A stretch of 5,660 nucleotides of DNA from positions 1 through 5,660 of the forward strand of contig JAKSUD010000064.1 in assembly GCA_024409185.1 (NCBI GenBank), in the 5' to 3' direction. The position numbers and the translations under genes were made by a program. The stretch comes from an archaeon. Its GTDB lineage: Archaea; Methanobacteriota; Methanobacteria; Methanobacteriales; Methanobacteriaceae. Below the pieces are notes generated by a model, which was not told where the DNA came from, did not search any database, and was given only the letters and a program-made list of their open reading frames with translations. Below, piece after piece: positions 1 through 5,660 of the stretch (the first letter of the stretch is position 1; each line of letters begins with the position of its first letter).

Positions 1-43
1 AAAAAAGATGAAAAAATAAAAGAAATAATTTTAAGAGGGTAAA

Positions 44-988
44 ATGAAATTAAAAAATATATTAAGTATACTATTTTTAGTATTTATTCTATTCACTGCA
101 ATCTCCATTGTTAGTGCTGAAGATGTTTCGGATAATGGTACTGTTTTAGATTCTAGTGATGATTTAAAGGTTTTACCAACAGATGCTAGTTTAGAAGATG
201 TTACTCTTCAGAAGAAAAATACTAAAATTATAGCTAAAAATAGTAGTTTTATTCCGAATTCTGGAAAATATTTCACTACAACTTTAAAAGACAGTGATGG
301 AAAAAATTTAGTTAATAAAACTCTTAAAATTTCTTTAAATGGTAAAACTTATACTAGAAATACTAACTCTAAAGGTCAAGTAAGTTTAAAAATTACATTA
401 AAAACTATTAAAACTTACAAAACTAATATTAAATTTTTAGGAGATTCAAAATATAATAGAACTTCTATCTCAGTAAATATAACTGTTAAGAAATTTAAAA
501 CTAAAATAATAGCAAACACTACTTATTTTATACCAAAATCTGGGAAATATTATAAAATAACTTTAAAAGACCAATATAATAATCCTTTAAGTGGATATCT
601 AAAAATTACTCTTAACAAAAAAACATACTACAAAAAAACCAACTCCACAGGACAAATATCAATTAAAATAGGATTATCTACTCAAAAAAAATATTTAATC
701 AAAATTAAATTTGCAGGAACAAAAAAATATTACAAAAGTTCAACATCAACATATATTATTATTAAAAAAGAAGCTACAAAAATAGTCGCTAATAATTTTA
801 CTTGTAAAGCAAAAACAAAAGCAAGTTATAAAGTAACTTTAAAAAATAAAAATAATATTATTATCAAAAATAAAAAAATAAGCTTAACTACAAATGGTAA
901 AACTTATACTAAAACCACTAATAGTAAAGGAGAAGCTATTTTTACTCTTAATATGCCAAGTACATTTCAAGTGAAAAAAAATATATGA
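44..988 (+). CDS. N-terminal fragment of the broken surface protein: signal peptide and Ig-like repeats 1-3
   Basis: This 314-residue reading frame is the 5' part of the broken gene. The ATG follows a GAGGGT ribosome-binding stretch at 35-40. Residues 1-25 form a signal peptide: Lys at 2 and 4, a hydrophobic core, and a likely cleavage after Ala25 in VSA-ED. After an acidic linker (26-58) come Ig-like repeats starting at residues 60, 153 and 245. Each begins TKI(I/V)A and contains a K-T-Y...T-N-S-(K/T)-G turn. The third is cut at residue 314 by TGA (986-988), just after the A8 tract. Reading one base further on continues the repeat as YDAEIQFKGDYGY, matching IKFLGDSKY and IKFAGTKKYY in repeats 1 and 2. 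If translated alone, the product would be secreted but would lack wall-binding and catalytic parts. Only 43 bases precede the start, so its promoter cannot be judged. Confidence 0.7.
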   Translation: MKLKNILSILFLVFILFTAISIVSAEDVSDNGTVLDSSDDLKVLPTDASLEDVTLQKKNTKIIAKNSSFIPNSGKYFTTTLKDSDGKNLVNKTLKISLNGKTYTRNTNSKGQVSLKITLKTIKTYKTNIKFLGDSKYNRTSISVNITVKKFKTKIIANTTYFIPKSGKYYKITLKDQYNNPLSGYLKITLNKKTYYKKTNSTGQISIKIGLSTQKKYLIKIKFAGTKKYYKSSTSTYIIIKKEATKIVANNFTCKAKTKASYKVTLKNKNNIIIKNKKISLTTNGKTYTKTTNSKGEAIFTLNMPSTFQVKKNI

Positions 989-1348
989 TGCTGAAATCCA
1001 ATTTAAAGGAGATTATGGTTATATAAAAAGTTCTAAAAATATATCTATAACTGTTATTAGTAAAGAAAATATGTTTATTAATGCAAGTAATAAGACATTA
1101 ACTAATAATGAAAGTTATTATAAATTTAGAGTATATGGTAATGGTAATTACAGTAAAAAAAACCTGTTCAAGTAATTATTACTAGAAATAACTATAAAAA
1201 AGTATATAATCTAACTACAAATGAAAAAGGTTACTGTGGATTTAATTTTAAAGAATCAATTGGAGTTTACAAAGTAAATATAAAATTTGCTGAAGACAAT
1301 TCATACAAATCAGCGAGTAAAGACATACTTATTATTTCAAGTAAAGAA
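221..1348 (+). repeat. Four tandem Ig-like protein repeats of about 92 residues
   Basis: Repeats start near 221, 500, 776 and 1071. Each unit runs TKI-(I/V)-A-N, then GKYY-type strand, a K-T-Y turn, T-N-S-K-G, an Ikf-x-G-D-x-x-Y strand and a closing strand of alternating hydrophobics before the next unit. Repeat 4 is the most divergent. Repeats 3 and 4 hold the first two frame changes. Such stalk-like beta-sandwich arrays lift functional domains off the wall in archaeal adhesin-like proteins (family knowledge). The similarity is at protein level; the DNA copies are clearly diverged, so recent duplication is unlikely. Confidence 0.75.
981..1175 (+). other. Out-of-frame middle segment of the broken surface-protein gene (end of Ig repeat 3, start of repeat 4)
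   Basis: Between the two A8 tracts the coding sense lies in the frame beginning ATA-TAT-GAT at 981, one base offset from the flanking segments. It encodes the C-terminal strands of Ig repeat 3 (IQFKGDYGYIKSSKNISITV) and the first half of repeat 4 (starting near MFINASN at 1071), and stops at TAA 1173-1175. After 1163 the sense returns to the original frame as P-V-Q-V-I-I-T. It has no start codon with a ribosome binding site, so it is not a gene by itself. It is the best evidence that the flanking reading frames were one gene. Confidence 0.75.
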
Positions 1349-1360
1349 ACAACTTATGTA

Positions 1361-2221
1361 AAAGCAAATGATATAATTCAAGCAGCATCTACTCTTAAAA
1401 CTTATGTGAATAAAAATCTAAAATTACCATCAAATGTAAAAGTAGGTAATAATACTTATAGTACTGTAGATTTCGCATATATGAGTGGGTTACTTATTAA
1501 TAATATTTATAACCATGGATATGATGGAAATTTATTAATTAAAGCTCCTAATCTAGTCAATTTAAAAACAGAACGTTTTATAGTAAGTAAAACATTGAAT
1601 AAAACTAGTTATAATAAAGTAATTGCTAAATTTATCAAAACTTGTAATGATAATTATAAAAATTACAATATTATGGAAATACCTTCATCTATAAGTTTCA
1701 AAGAGTCTGGAATTAATTATTCTGCTGATTTTAAAACTTATTTATACACTTACTCAAATATTTTAACTACTTATCAAAAAACAAAGCAATTACCTTCTAA
1801 AATAATATTTAGAAGCTCAGCATATTGCCCACAAACAATAAGTATGAGTAATATTATAAAAGCTTCAAAAAGAGTTGCAAGTAATATTGATACTGGAAAA
1901 CAAGTTAATCCAAAAATTATTAAGATTAATGGATATTGGTATAGTGCTGATGAATTTACTTACTTAATTAGTAAAACTATTATAAACATCAAAAATAAAA
2001 AAACTAACAATATAACACTTATAGAAGTATCTAATGTTAAATCTGTTGGAAATTGGAAAACTATTAAACTCACTAAGAAACAATATCTTAGTTTAGCATC
2101 AACTCTTGTCAGTAAAATTTCAAAAACTAATACATTACCTGCAACAATAAAAACTTCAAAAGGATATGCAGATTTAGAATTTTATGTATATGCTCTTTCA
2201 AATACTTTAAAATATTATTCA
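1361..2221 (+). repeat. Four pseudomurein-binding repeats (PMBR type)
   Basis: Four units are visible near 1361-1516, 1607-1780, 1841-1996 and 2075-2221. Each has the PMBR layout: an amphipathic helix with A-S or similar (IIQAASTLKTYV, IIKASKRVAS, YLSLASTLVSKI), an LP or NP turn (KLPSNVKV, EIPSSISF, VNPKIIKI, TLPATIKT), a G-x-x-Y/W segment and a (D/E)F-x-Y helix (VDFAYMSGLL, ADFKTYLYTY, DEFTYLISKT, LEFYVYALSN). In this family three or more repeats bind pseudomurein, so they are inferred to anchor or target the protein to the wall. Confidence 0.75.
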
Positions 2222-2674
2222 AGTAAAAAAGCATTACCATCAACATCTGCAGTTAATACTGTTTTTATGTATTTAAATGAAAATAATTTCAAACACGGTT
2301 TTAATGAAAGGAATAAAGAAACTGATTTAGATAAATACTTAAAAGTTTCTGGAAAATCAGCTATTAACTCCAATATTAAAAAATTAGCTATTAAATTAAC
2401 TAAAGGTAAAAGCACTTGGAACAAAGTTAAATCCATATTTAATTATGTTAGAGACCATGTATCCTATGATTATTATTTTAATTCTCATAAAGGAGCTATA
2501 AAAACTCTTAAAACAAAAAAAGCTAATTGTTGTGATCAGACAAATTTAATGATTGCATTACTCAGATCTGCAGGAATTCATGCTAGATATTCTCATTCAC
2601 AAAAGTGCCGTTTTAGTAGTGGACTTACTTGTGGACATGTAGGGGTCAAGCTCTTATTGGAAATGTTTGGGTAA
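1406..2674 (+). CDS. C-terminal fragment of the broken surface protein: pseudomurein-binding repeats and truncated transglutaminase-like domain
   Basis: The GTG at 1406 opens a 422-residue frame but is almost certainly an internal Val codon. The frame is open back to about 1163, the first pseudomurein-binding repeat starts near 1361, and no ribosome binding site precedes 1406. Residues 1-272 carry the rest of repeat 1 and three more pseudomurein-binding repeats. From about residue 310 comes the transglutaminase-like core: the helix VKSIFNYVRDHVSY (341-354), the catalytic motif NCCDQ with Cys375, LLRSAGIHARYSH (385-397), CRFSSG (401-406) and catalytic His411 in CGHV. The last 11 residues (VKLLLEMFG end) are out-of-frame readthrough. 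The true continuation is in the next frame from about 2647. The fragment has Cys and His but lacks the Asp, so it would probably be inactive, and it has no signal peptide. Confidence 0.6.
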   Translation: MNKNLKLPSNVKVGNNTYSTVDFAYMSGLLINNIYNHGYDGNLLIKAPNLVNLKTERFIVSKTLNKTSYNKVIAKFIKTCNDNYKNYNIMEIPSSISFKESGINYSADFKTYLYTYSNILTTYQKTKQLPSKIIFRSSAYCPQTISMSNIIKASKRVASNIDTGKQVNPKIIKINGYWYSADEFTYLISKTIINIKNKKTNNITLIEVSNVKSVGNWKTIKLTKKQYLSLASTLVSKISKTNTLPATIKTSKGYADLEFYVYALSNTLKYYSSKKALPSTSAVNTVFMYLNENNFKHGFNERNKETDLDKYLKVSGKSAINSNIKKLAIKLTKGKSTWNKVKSIFNYVRDHVSYDYYFNSHKGAIKTLKTKKANCCDQTNLMIALLRSAGIHARYSHSQKCRFSSGLTCGHVGVKLLLEMFG

Positions 2675-2781
2675 AATTAGATTCTATAAGTGGAAGAAAT
2701 AGTATAGGTGTATTTAAAAATGTTAATCAGAAAAAAACAAGTGTTAAAACAATAAATACTTATGCTTTGATTCCATTTTAA
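2647..2781 (+). other. Frameshifted C-terminal end of the transglutaminase-like domain
   Basis: In the frame beginning CAA at 2647 the sequence reads QALIGNVWVKLDSISGRNS and ends YALIPF before TAA 2779-2781. This is the usual C-terminus of methanogen transglutaminase-like surface proteins, in which GHVWAQ...W...D...SRNS...LPF is the recurring pattern. The catalytic Asp is GAT at 2680-2682. Inserting one T after GTA (2639-2641) would rebuild HVWGQALIGN and rejoin this segment to the upstream frame. The segment has no start of its own. Confidence 0.75.
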
Positions 2782-2832
2782 GTATAGAATATTAATTAAA
2801 AAAATAGTATGATATTTAATGAAAAAATGATG

Positions 2833-2852
2833 AAATAGTGTTTAAACTATTT
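2833..2852 (-). terminator. Hairpin terminator candidate for lysA
   Basis: AAATAGT (2833-2839) and ACTATTT (2846-2852) form a perfect 7-bp stem with a 6-base loop, just past the lysA stop. On the minus strand the hairpin is followed by a T6 run (plus-strand A6 at 2822-2827) and then a T7 run further on. On the plus strand the 3' side is not T-rich, so it serves the minus-strand gene better. Archaeal termination relies mainly on oligo-T, which fits. Confidence 0.5.
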
Positions 2853-2857
2853 CTTCA

Positions 2858-4141
2858 TTACTTTAAATGTTTTGGAATAGACTGTTTTTCAAAGATATCT
2901 TCATAAGTTTGAGCTTCTCTTACTACGAAAGATTCTCCATTTTTAACAAGAATCTCAGCAGGTAATGGACGAGTATTATAATTAGAAGCCATAGTAAAAC
3001 CATAAGCTCCTGCATTTAATATTCCTAAGATATCTCCTTCTTCAATTTCAGGAACTGGTCTATCTCTTGCGAATAAATCACCAGATTCACAAACATTTCC
3101 TGCAATATCAACTTTTTCGCTAACTTCTGCGTCCATTTTATTAGCTACTACAATATGATGATAAGAATCATACATAGCTGGTCTTAAAAGAGTATTAAAT
3201 CCAGCATCTACACCAATGAATTTTCTATAACTTTCTTTAACACTATTAACTTGAACAAGAAGTACACAAGCATCTCCTACAATAAATCTACCTGGTTCAA
3301 GGTATAAAGTAGGTTCGCCCATATCAAATTCAGCTAATTTTTCTTTGAATAATTTCATATTTTCTTCTGCAAATGCTTCTAAATCAAGAAGTTTTTCATC
3401 AGGAGTGTATGGAATTCCAACTCCACCACCAAAGTCTAAAAATTCAAAGTCAATACCTGCTTCTTTATGAACTTTACCTGCAATATTCATAGTAGATTCA
3501 ATAGCTAATTTAAATGGTTCTGGATCTAAAATACCTGAACCAATGTGAGAATGCATACCTACAGGTTCAAATCCTAATTCTTTAGCTAATTTGTAAACTT
3601 CTACAGCTTCAGTTTCCATAATACCAAATTTACTCATCTCTCCACCAGTAATACAGTGGTCGTGATGTCCAGCTCCTACCATAGGGTTTACTCTAAAGGA
3701 GATTTTTTTACCATTTGGATTAATGCTTTTAGCTAATCTTTTAAGTGCAGAAACAGAATCAATGTTTAAAATTACATCTTCACCATTTACATATTCCATT
3801 TCATCATTTCTAATGTTGTTTCCTGTAAAGAGAATTCTATCTCCACTAAAGCCCATTTTTTTAGAAATATAAACCTCACCAGGAGATACTGCATCAATAC
3901 AACATCCTTCTTCTTCAAGGATTTTTAAAACAGCTATATTTGTATTAGCTTTACATGCATAAAATACTTTAAAATCTGGATAAAATTTAGTAAATGCAGA
4001 ATAAAATCTTCTGTAATTATCTCTAATTCTTTTTTCATCAATTACATAAATAGGAGTTCCATATTCCTCAACAAGCTCACAAGCATCAGCACCACCAATA
4101 TCTAAGTGGTTTTTATCATTAATTTTAATATTTAAATCCAT
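2858..4141 (-). CDS. lysA: Diaminopimelate decarboxylase
   Basis: A PLP-dependent fold III decarboxylase that converts meso-diaminopimelate to L-lysine and CO2, the last step of lysine synthesis, in the cytoplasm. The 427 residues are about full family length. N-terminal barrel: YGTPIYVID (27-35), PLP Schiff-base Lys64 in [15 protein letters not shown] (197-203) and the phosphate-binding GGG (238-240) in LDFGGGVG. Beta domain: EPGR (282-285), the active-site CESGD with Cys351 and Glu352, Tyr380 in NAGAYGF, and YNTRPLPAE (388-396). All key residues are present. The ATG is preceded by GGAGGT (plus-strand 4147-4152) at a good distance. Lysine is needed for protein and is also a constituent of pseudomurein peptides, a known fact for these archaea that makes the neighbouring wall-binding gene suggestive but not proof of linkage. 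It is convergent with the broken surface gene and 221 bp downstream of the transporter gene, so probably transcribed from its own promoter. Confidence 0.96.
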   Translation of the reverse strand: MDLNIKINDKNHLDIGGADACELVEEYGTPIYVIDEKRIRDNYRRFYSAFTKFYPDFKVFYACKANTNIAVLKILEEEGCCIDAVSPGEVYISKKMGFSGDRILFTGNNIRNDEMEYVNGEDVILNIDSVSALKRLAKSINPNGKKISFRVNPMVGAGHHDHCITGGEMSKFGIMETEAVEVYKLAKELGFEPVGMHSHIGSGILDPEPFKLAIESTMNIAGKVHKEAGIDFEFLDFGGGVGIPYTPDEKLLDLEAFAEENMKLFKEKLAEFDMGEPTLYLEPGRFIVGDACVLLVQVNSVKESYRKFIGVDAGFNTLLRPAMYDSYHHIVVANKMDAEVSEKVDIAGNVCESGDLFARDRPVPEIEEGDILGILNAGAYGFTMASNYNTRPLPAEILVKNGESFVVREAQTYEDIFEKQSIPKHLK

Positions 4142-4146
4142 TTTAA

Positions 4147-4152
4147 ACCTCC
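4147..4152 (-). promoter_or_regulatory. Ribosome binding site of lysA
   Basis: The minus strand reads GGAGGT five bases before the ATG at 4141. This is a near-perfect Shine-Dalgarno match and fixes the lysA start. Confidence 0.85.
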
Positions 4153-4182
4153 AAAGGTAAATAAATTAGTAATATAATCTTT

Positions 4183-4190
4183 AATATAAA
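4183..4190 (-). promoter_or_regulatory. Weak TATA-box candidate for lysA
   Basis: The minus strand reads TTTATATT here. With the usual archaeal spacing of about 25 bases, transcription would start near 4160 and give a leader of about 20 bases carrying the ribosome binding site. The spacer is so AT-rich that other matches exist, notably TTATATATAA around 4274-4283, which would give a long leader. The choice between them is uncertain. Confidence 0.3.
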
Positions 4191-4300
4191 TTAAAAATAT
4201 AAAATAGTTCTAATAACTTTAATAAATTAAGTATAAAACTTAAAAAGATTTCAATAAAATATCTGTCAATTAAATTATATATAATTATTTAAGAAATATA

Positions 4301-4354
4301 TAATAAAAAAAGTAAAAAAGAAAAAGAATAAAGAGGTTAAAAAATTAATAACCT
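4301..4354 (-). terminator. Hairpin plus T-rich terminator candidate for the substrate-binding protein gene
   Basis: Just after the stop of the transporter gene, AGGTTA (4334-4339) and TAACCT (4349-4354) form a 6-bp stem with a 9-base loop. Reading on along the minus strand, 4333 to 4301 is strongly T-rich, with T runs of five to seven. This would separate the transporter gene from lysA into two transcripts. Confidence 0.5.
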
Positions 4355-4362
4355 TTCAAATT

Positions 4363-5460
4363 TTATAAAGCACTTTCTTTTAACCCAGAATCAAGTAATA
4401 TTTGTTTAGCTTCATCATTAGTTAAATCATAATGATAGAACTGACTATAGAATTCAGTAGTTGCACCAACTAAATCAATACTTGAATATTTATCTGGATA
4501 AATAACTTTAGCAGTCCAAGGAACTCCCATAATAACATTTACACTAGGTGGCATATCAAACCAACCAGCTGGAGAATTAGGAGCTAAATAAACTTGGTGA
4601 TTTTTAACTGCATTTATACTTGCCCAAGAAGGATCATTGTAAACATTATCATAGAACTCTTTTTCACAAGTAATGATAACATCAGGATTCCAAGAAATTA
4701 CTTGTTCAATAGAAACACTAAAGTCTTTATCATCTGCACCTGAAACATTTGCAACATTTTTTCCACCAACAAGATTGATTAATTGAGCATGAGGTGAGTT
4801 AGGACCTGCAGTATTTAATCCATTTTCATCACGAGCATAATAAACAGTCTTTTTCTCACTATCAGGAATTTGTTGTGAGGTCTCTTTAGCTATTGTTAAA
4901 TATTTATCATTAAATGCATTTAATGAATCTGCTTTATCTTCAACTCCTAAAAGAGTACCTAAAAATTTAATTGATGCCCTCATTTGTGTAATATCTACAG
5001 AATCTACAGTAGCAACTACAGGAATATTAGCAAAATTCTTTTGACGTTCTTCAACAATTTTCAAATCTTCAGGATCATTAGAAATATCTTGAATAACAAC
5101 ATCAGGGTCAACAGCTATAAATTCTTCATAACTTGCATCCTTCTTACCATTCCAACATCCAATTTCTGGTATGTCTTTGTATTTATCAGGAACATATTTA
5201 AGTTCATAATCTCTCCATTTGGAGTCAATTCCTACTAATTTATCAGGAGCAATCATATAAATAAGTTTAGTCATAGAGGGACGAGTTGAAACAACTTTCT
5301 CAATGTGTGAAGGAACTGTAACAGTCCTATTTGCCATATCTGTTATAGTAGTATTTCCATCTGTATTAACAGTAGTAGAAGGAACAAAACAGACAATAGC
5401 CACTGCTGCAATAATAATAACAGCTAAAACAGCAATTAAAATTTTAGTCTTTTTTTCCAT
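4363..5460 (-). CDS. ABC transporter substrate-binding protein, iron-chelate/cobalamin type (class III)
   Basis: A membrane-tethered extracellular binding protein that captures a metal chelate or corrinoid and hands it to a permease/ATPase pair not in this window. Numbered from the ATG at 5460 (365 residues): basic start, then one hydrophobic segment at about 4-26 that acts as an uncleaved anchor. Cys24 is not in a proper lipobox, because Val precedes it. After a Thr/Asn linker comes the N-lobe (from about 38, TITDMANRTVTVP; DVVIQ at 120-124), a long linking helix at about 164-196, and the C-lobe (SIEQVISWNPDVIIT about 250-264; GWFDMPPSVN 299-308). This is the Peripla_BP_2 arrangement, full length and intact. 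The ligand cannot be read from the sequence: ferric siderophore, haem, cobalamin or nickel chelate are all possible. An in-frame ATG at 5472 would add four residues. The start at 5460 is preferred because GGGTG lies just before it, whereas nothing suitable precedes 5472. Confidence 0.9.
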   Translation of the reverse strand: MEKKTKILIAVLAVIIIAAVAIVCFVPSTTVNTDGNTTITDMANRTVTVPSHIEKVVSTRPSMTKLIYMIAPDKLVGIDSKWRDYELKYVPDKYKDIPEIGCWNGKKDASYEEFIAVDPDVVIQDISNDPEDLKIVEERQKNFANIPVVATVDSVDITQMRASIKFLGTLLGVEDKADSLNAFNDKYLTIAKETSQQIPDSEKKTVYYARDENGLNTAGPNSPHAQLINLVGGKNVANVSGADDKDFSVSIEQVISWNPDVIITCEKEFYDNVYNDPSWASINAVKNHQVYLAPNSPAGWFDMPPSVNVIMGVPWTAKVIYPDKYSSIDLVGATTEFYSQFYHYDLTNDEAKQILLDSGLKESAL

Positions 5461-5464
5461 ATTA

Positions 5465-5470
5465 ACACCC
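5465..5470 (-). promoter_or_regulatory. Ribosome binding site deciding the start of the binding-protein gene
   Basis: The minus strand reads ATGGGTGTTAATATGG across 5472-5457. GGGTGT sits four bases before the second ATG (5460) and overlaps the codons after the first ATG (5472). Upstream of 5472 the sequence is only A/T with no purine-rich match. This favours the second ATG. Confidence 0.55.
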
Positions 5471-5520
5471 ATACAATTAAAATAAACAATTATAAAAAGT
5501 AACTGTTATGATTATATCTA

Positions 5521-5597
5521 CATATCGAAGTATATAAATGTTTCTAAAAAATTAAAAAAATATTAAATTTCATTAAATTAGTATAAAATTCGATATG
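5521..5597. promoter_or_regulatory. Perfect 9-bp inverted repeat flanking the promoter region (possible shared operator)
   Basis: CATATCGAA (5521-5529) and TTCGATATG (5589-5597) are exact reverse complements, 59 bases apart. On the minus strand the motif TTCGATATG follows the TATA box of the transporter gene; on the plus strand it directly follows TATAAAA (5582-5588). A site just downstream of a TATA box is a common repressor position in archaea. The repressor and the divergent gene, if any, are not visible. Confidence 0.4.
5531..5544 (-). promoter_or_regulatory. Archaeal promoter (BRE and TATA box) of the binding-protein gene
   Basis: The minus strand reads GAAACA followed by TTTATATA (TATA at 5538-5531), a close match to the methanogen consensus of purine-rich BRE plus TTTATATA. 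Transcription would start near 5508, giving a leader of roughly 48 bases before the start at 5460. A possible operator half, TTCGATATG, begins two bases downstream of the TATA box. Confidence 0.6.
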
Positions 5598-5619
5598 CAA
5601 CTTATTAAATGCATTAATT

Positions 5620-5636
5620 AAAAAAAAAAAAAAAAA
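5620..5636. other. Run of 17 A
   Basis: An uninterrupted A17 lies 84 bases beyond the transporter promoter. Read on the minus strand it is T17, which would suit an oligo-T terminator for a minus-strand gene beyond the right edge. On the plus strand it could lie in the leader of a divergent gene. No hairpin accompanies it and neither gene is in view. Its exact length may be unreliable. Confidence 0.4.
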
Positions 5637-5660
5637 GTAAGTTAAAATAGATAAAAAATA

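Larger units (their letters stand above)
44..2781 (+). pseudogene. Frameshifted adhesin-like surface protein: signal peptide, Ig-like repeats, pseudomurein-binding repeats, transglutaminase-like domain
   Basis: Three reading-frame segments join into one coherent protein of about 912 residues. Frame changes are at the A8 tract 974-981 (one extra A), the A8 tract 1155-1162 (the opposite shift, restoring the original frame) and near 2641-2645 (one base missing). Across each junction the homology to the repeat or domain continues without a gap. Approximate order in the rebuilt protein: signal peptide 1-25, four Ig-like repeats 60-435, four pseudomurein-binding repeats 440-730, transglutaminase-like domain 764-912 ending in a typical 'ALIPF' tail. 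Family knowledge: such proteins sit on the wall of pseudomurein-containing methanogens. The C-terminal domain resembles archaeal transglutaminase-like/C71-type cysteine peptidases, which include pseudomurein endoisopeptidases, so a role in wall binding and cleavage or remodelling is inferred. As read, the frame breaks prevent a full-length product. Homopolymer sequencing error is a live alternative for the first two breaks. There is no C-terminal membrane anchor, so the wall-binding repeats would do the anchoring. Confidence 0.8.

Noticed and set aside
221..1348. CRISPR array or DNA tandem repeat
   Set aside because: The periodicity is protein-level (Ig-like repeats); the DNA units are diverged and there are no short identical repeats with unique spacers.
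1406..1408. GTG as a genuine start of a separate gene
   Set aside because: It falls inside the first pseudomurein-binding repeat, the frame stays open upstream with matching homology, and no ribosome binding site precedes it.
2215..2436. 73-residue minus-strand reading frame
   Set aside because: It lies wholly inside the plus-strand surface-protein gene, where the domain homology is clear, and has no ribosome binding site or recognisable domain.
2782..2857. Terminator for the plus-strand surface gene
   Set aside because: The hairpin here is followed by a T run only on the minus strand. The plus strand has A runs rather than T runs after the stop.
4984..5238. 84-residue plus-strand reading frame
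   Set aside because: It is antisense to the well-supported substrate-binding protein. Its Ile/Asn/Phe-rich composition is what the opposite strand of that gene would give.
5389..5391. Lipoprotein cysteine near the N-terminus of the binding protein
   Set aside because: The residues before it are Ala-Ile-Val; a lipobox needs a small residue (Gly, Ala or Ser) directly before the Cys. A transmembrane anchor fits better.
5303..5485. 60-residue plus-strand hydrophobic reading frame
   Set aside because: It mirrors the hydrophobic anchor and leader of the binding-protein gene and has no independent start signal.

Overview
Organism. The window looks like chromosomal DNA of a pseudomurein-walled methanogenic archaeon, most likely Methanobrevibacter or a close relative. 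The base composition is very AT-rich, the ribosome binding sites are of the GGAGGT type, and there are TTTATATA boxes of archaeal type. One gene encodes a large adhesin-like surface protein with pseudomurein-binding repeats and a transglutaminase-like domain, an architecture characteristic of this group. The genus assignment is inference from gene content.

Layout. Positions 44-2781 (+) hold one long secreted surface-protein gene broken by three single-base frame changes. In order it has a signal peptide, four Ig-like repeats of about 92 residues, four pseudomurein-binding repeats and a C-terminal transglutaminase/cysteine-peptidase fold. Two frame changes lie in A8 tracts (974-981 and 1155-1162) and cancel each other. 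The third, near 2641-2645, separates the catalytic Cys and His from the catalytic Asp. Positions 2782-2857 are a short convergent spacer with a hairpin that fits a terminator for the minus-strand gene. Positions 2858-4141 (-) encode an intact diaminopimelate decarboxylase (lysA) with a strong ribosome binding site. Positions 4142-4362 are AT-rich spacer with a terminator-like hairpin for the upstream gene and a weak promoter for lysA. Positions 4363-5460 (-) encode an intact, membrane-anchored, class III ABC-transporter substrate-binding protein of the iron-chelate/cobalamin type. Positions 5461-5660 are its promoter region, with a good TATA box, a perfect 9-bp inverted repeat that sits directly downstream of a TATA-like element on each strand, and a run of 17 A.

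How the genes relate. They do not form one pathway. LysA makes lysine, which is needed for protein and is also a peptide constituent of pseudomurein, the polymer the broken surface protein would bind. The binding protein would deliver a metal chelate or corrinoid to a permease and ATPase that are not in the window. The minus-strand genes are probably separate transcription units, because a 221-bp spacer with a terminator-like element lies between them.

Most notable points. The first is the broken surface enzyme, whose frame changes may be real decay, slippage or sequencing error. The second is the mirrored TATA plus TTCGATATG arrangement, which suggests a shared operator for divergent transcription. 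No CRISPR array, insertion sequence, rRNA or tRNA was seen.
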